From Candidatus Aalborgicola defluviihabitans (GTDB taxonomy: Bacteria; Pseudomonadota; Gammaproteobacteria; Burkholderiales; Burkholderiaceae_C), in NCBI GenBank assembly GCA_016705575.1, contig JADIXX010000003.1, positions 806,001 to 870,000 of the forward strand: a stretch of 64,000 nt of DNA, written 5' to 3'. How positions within the stretch are numbered: the first letter of the stretch is position 1; each line of letters begins with the position of its first letter. Positions 62,542-64,000 of this stretch are shown in pieces. Both the position numbers and the translations under genes were made by a program. Under the pieces are notes generated by a model. The model saw nothing but the letters and a program-made list of their open reading frames with translations. It did no database searches and was not told where the DNA came from.

Positions 62542-62700
62542 TTTGGCAAGGCTGACCTGCACAGTCTGTCAGTGGTTTCTGTTCAAGCAGCGAAAATTGT
62601 ATCAAACCCCAATGTGCCGCCCGCTCGGGAGCTGTTGGGTCGCGTCAATGGCGCGATAGGAATCAAAAAGACAAAAAAGCTGGCGTCAGAACCGAACAAT

Positions 62701-62717
62701 CTATTTGCTACAAATAG
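62701..62717. other. Perfect short hairpin downstream of DUF2783 gene
   Basis: CTATTTG-CTA-CAAATAG inverted repeat about 30 bases beyond the DUF2783 stop. It lacks a convincing T run, so a terminator role is uncertain. Confidence 0.3.
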
Positions 62718-62747
62718 ACGGACAACTTTACTTGCCTTGGAAAAGGT

Positions 62748-62972
62748 TTACACGCTGACACGAGCCAGTTCCATTGCCTGACGCAAAACGCTGATGTCAC
62801 CAATATGATTTGCCAGCAAGAGCACCAGTTTGGCGTTAACCATGGCGCTTTGCTCGTCTGAGAGACCATGGTGGGTTTCAATGAGTGCTTCGTAAAAGTC
62901 GTCTCCTGGCGAAAACGTGTGAAAGTAACGCTTGCCAGGTTCCGAGAAATTGGGATTCAAATTGAGTGGCAT
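62748..62972 (-). CDS. DUF2783 family protein
   Basis: 74 aa from ATG 62972. Carries the family pattern PGDDFYEALIETHHGLS, SAMVNAKLVLLLANHIGD. Small helical protein habitually encoded directly after FAD-dependent aromatic hydroxylases, as here (10-base gap). Role unknown, possibly an accessory subunit. Confidence 0.85.
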   Translation of the reverse strand: MPLNLNPNFSEPGKRYFHTFSPGDDFYEALIETHHGLSDEQSAMVNAKLVLLLANHIGDISVLRQAMELARVSV

Positions 62973-62982
62973 ATCGGTTTCC

Positions 62983-64000
62983 TCAGTGCACATTGCAGGT
63001 TGCACGGGCCAGCGCCGCAGTGATGCTGTTCGCATCAAAAGTGCGCCAACGGGCGGCAATGTGTTGATCGGGCCGCATCAAGTAGACGGTTCCACCAGCG
63101 GCATCAAAGCGTTCAGCAAAACGCCCAGCCTGGTCCACAAAAACACGCAAACCTTCTGGCGCCGGGCCTGGATTGGGTGAGACGAGAATCACCTCCACCG
63201 CTATTTCGCCACTGGCCAAGGCCTTGCAATTGCGTGCAAAGGTAGCGTCCAGGGCAGCAGGATCGATTACATAGACCAGCGCTGTGAATTGCCTGCCCAT
63301 ACGGTCCAGCAACCAGAATTGTTGGCCTTCTTCCTGCATGGGCGCATCGTCCATGGCGGCACCTGGAACCATGTCCCCTCGAAAGTCGGCCGTGTCAGGC
63401 GTGTTGAGCCGCGATTGCGTCAGATTCGCAGCCACTGAGAGACGCCCAGAGTTGACCAGTGCACGCGCGAATGCGTATTCCCGCGCCAAAGAGAGAACAG
63501 CGTTGCGGAAGGTGAGTGATGTATTGCTTTTAGGCGTGATGAAGTCGGTTGAACGCGTCGAATTCATGAGGTTCTCATCGGCGGCAAATACCCGCTCTTC
63601 CGAATAGGTGTCAAGCAGACCGTCAGGCGCCTTGCCATCCATCACGAGTTTCAGCTTCCAGACCAGGTTGTCAGTATCCTGAATACCCGAGTTGGCTCCA
63701 CGGGCACCAAAGGGTGAAACCTGGTGCGCGGCATCTCCGGCAAACAGCACATGTCCATGTCGGAACTCCGTCATGCGGCGGCACTGAAAGGTGTACACAC
63801 TGACCCACTCCAACTCAAACTCGCGGTCATCCCCGAGCATGGCCTTGATGCGCGGGATGACGTTTTCTGGCTTCTTTTCTTCCTCTGGATCGGCTTGCCA
63901 GCCGAGTTGAAAGTCGATGCGGTACACGTTGTCGGCCTCACGGTGCAGCAGCACCGACTGCCCCTTGTGAAAGGGCGGATCAAACCAGAACCAGCGCTCT
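62983..64000 (-). CDS. FAD-dependent aromatic-ring hydroxylase-type oxidoreductase (5' end outside window)
   Basis: About 339 codons visible; the frame continues past the right edge (WFDPPFHKGQSVLLH is the first visible stretch). FAD_binding_3 group-A flavoprotein monooxygenase: VLFAGDAAHQVSPFGARGAN (GD motif binding the FAD ribityl chain), NSGIQDTDNLVWKLKLV, TYSEERVFAADENL, and the thioredoxin-like C-terminal domain of the MhpA/PheA group. Likely hydroxylates a phenolic compound; substrate unknown. The DUF2783 gene follows. Confidence 0.88.
   Translation of the reverse strand, partial: ERWFWFDPPFHKGQSVLLHREADNVYRIDFQLGWQADPEEEKKPENVIPRIKAMLGDDREFELEWVSVYTFQCRRMTEFRHGHVLFAGDAAHQVSPFGARGANSGIQDTDNLVWKLKLVMDGKAPDGLLDTYSEERVFAADENLMNSTRSTDFITPKSNTSLTFRNAVLSLAREYAFARALVNSGRLSVAANLTQSRLNTPDTADFRGDMVPGAAMDDAPMQEEGQQFWLLDRMGRQFTALVYVIDPAALDATFARNCKALASGEIAVEVILVSPNPGPAPEGLRVFVDQAGRFAERFDAAGGTVYLMRPDQHIAARWRTFDANSITAALARATCNVH

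Noticed and set aside
1..64000. CRISPR arrays, prophage or integrated plasmid genes
   Set aside because: No regularly spaced repeats, integrase, capsid, Rep or Cas-like translations were seen; the only mobile-element trace is the IS91-type remnant.

Overview
The window reads as a chromosome segment of a GC-rich betaproteobacterium, most likely Burkholderiales, family Comamonadaceae (Rhodoferax/Polaromonas-like). This rests on gene order: pilB-pilC-pilD-coaE-zapD-yacG, SDR-folB-ttcA, cca-GST-slt-5-FCL and glmU...lrp/glmS are arrangements familiar from that family. It also rests on a dispersed repeat with the core ACGAGGGCTA. No replication origin, plasmid module, prophage or CRISPR array is visible.

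Layout. 1-4 kb: partial sterol-desaturase-family gene, then a coupled lipoprotein/carboxypeptidase pair. 4-6.3 kb: small accessory genes (MBL hydrolase, tiny membrane protein, DUF1905/YdeI). 6.3-10.2 kb: an ECF42-type sigma factor with a DUF1428-DGPF-VOC-VOC operon, whose upstream region holds a sequence resembling the ECF42-group promoter. 10.3-14.97 kb: a decayed envelope region. It has three ATGA-coupled small genes, a FecR/DUF6600 gene with two in-frame stops and a probable frameshift, and an outer-membrane protein gene interrupted by a 121-nt G/C homopolymer block that looks like an assembly artefact. 15.3-19 kb: SbmA/BacA-type ABC transporter and FadD. 19-26.6 kb: two divergent operons that together look like an arsenosugar-type pathway: SelD-N-terminal-like oxidoreductase, DUF3047, VTT-flavoprotein fusion // MTA phosphorylase homologue, ArsS radical SAM, and two rSAM-associated transferases. 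ArsM is not in the window.

26.6-35 kb is housekeeping: phosphatase, ttcA, folB, SDR, PBP1A, rsgA, MidA-like methyltransferase, trxC. 35-40.1 kb is a rearranged zone. An acid phosphatase-cca unit was apparently duplicated in tandem; the first cca copy was broken by an IS91-family remnant and an amino-acid-binding-protein gene, and the second phosphatase copy was reduced to a 3' stub next to the intact cca. 40-48 kb: GST, soluble lytic transglycosylase, 5-FCL, PPK2, several small genes and glmU. 49-52.6 kb: an apparent three-gene surface module (TPR/beta-barrel protein, FecR protein, glycosyltransferase) lying between glmU and lrp/glmS. 55.7-62.3 kb: small genes, yacG, zapD, coaE, pilD, pilC, pilB. 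The right edge has tRNA-Pro(CGG), a DUF2783 gene and a partial aromatic-hydroxylase-type flavoprotein.

Two signals fit no single gene. The first is a 58-nt repeat found at the same spacing and always in sense orientation inside four genes (VTT-flavoprotein, SDR, cca, glmU) plus the cca pseudogene. The second is the TGTCGA-N17-CGAC promoter candidate in front of the DUF1428/DGPF operon. All product names come from reading the translations; no database search was run.
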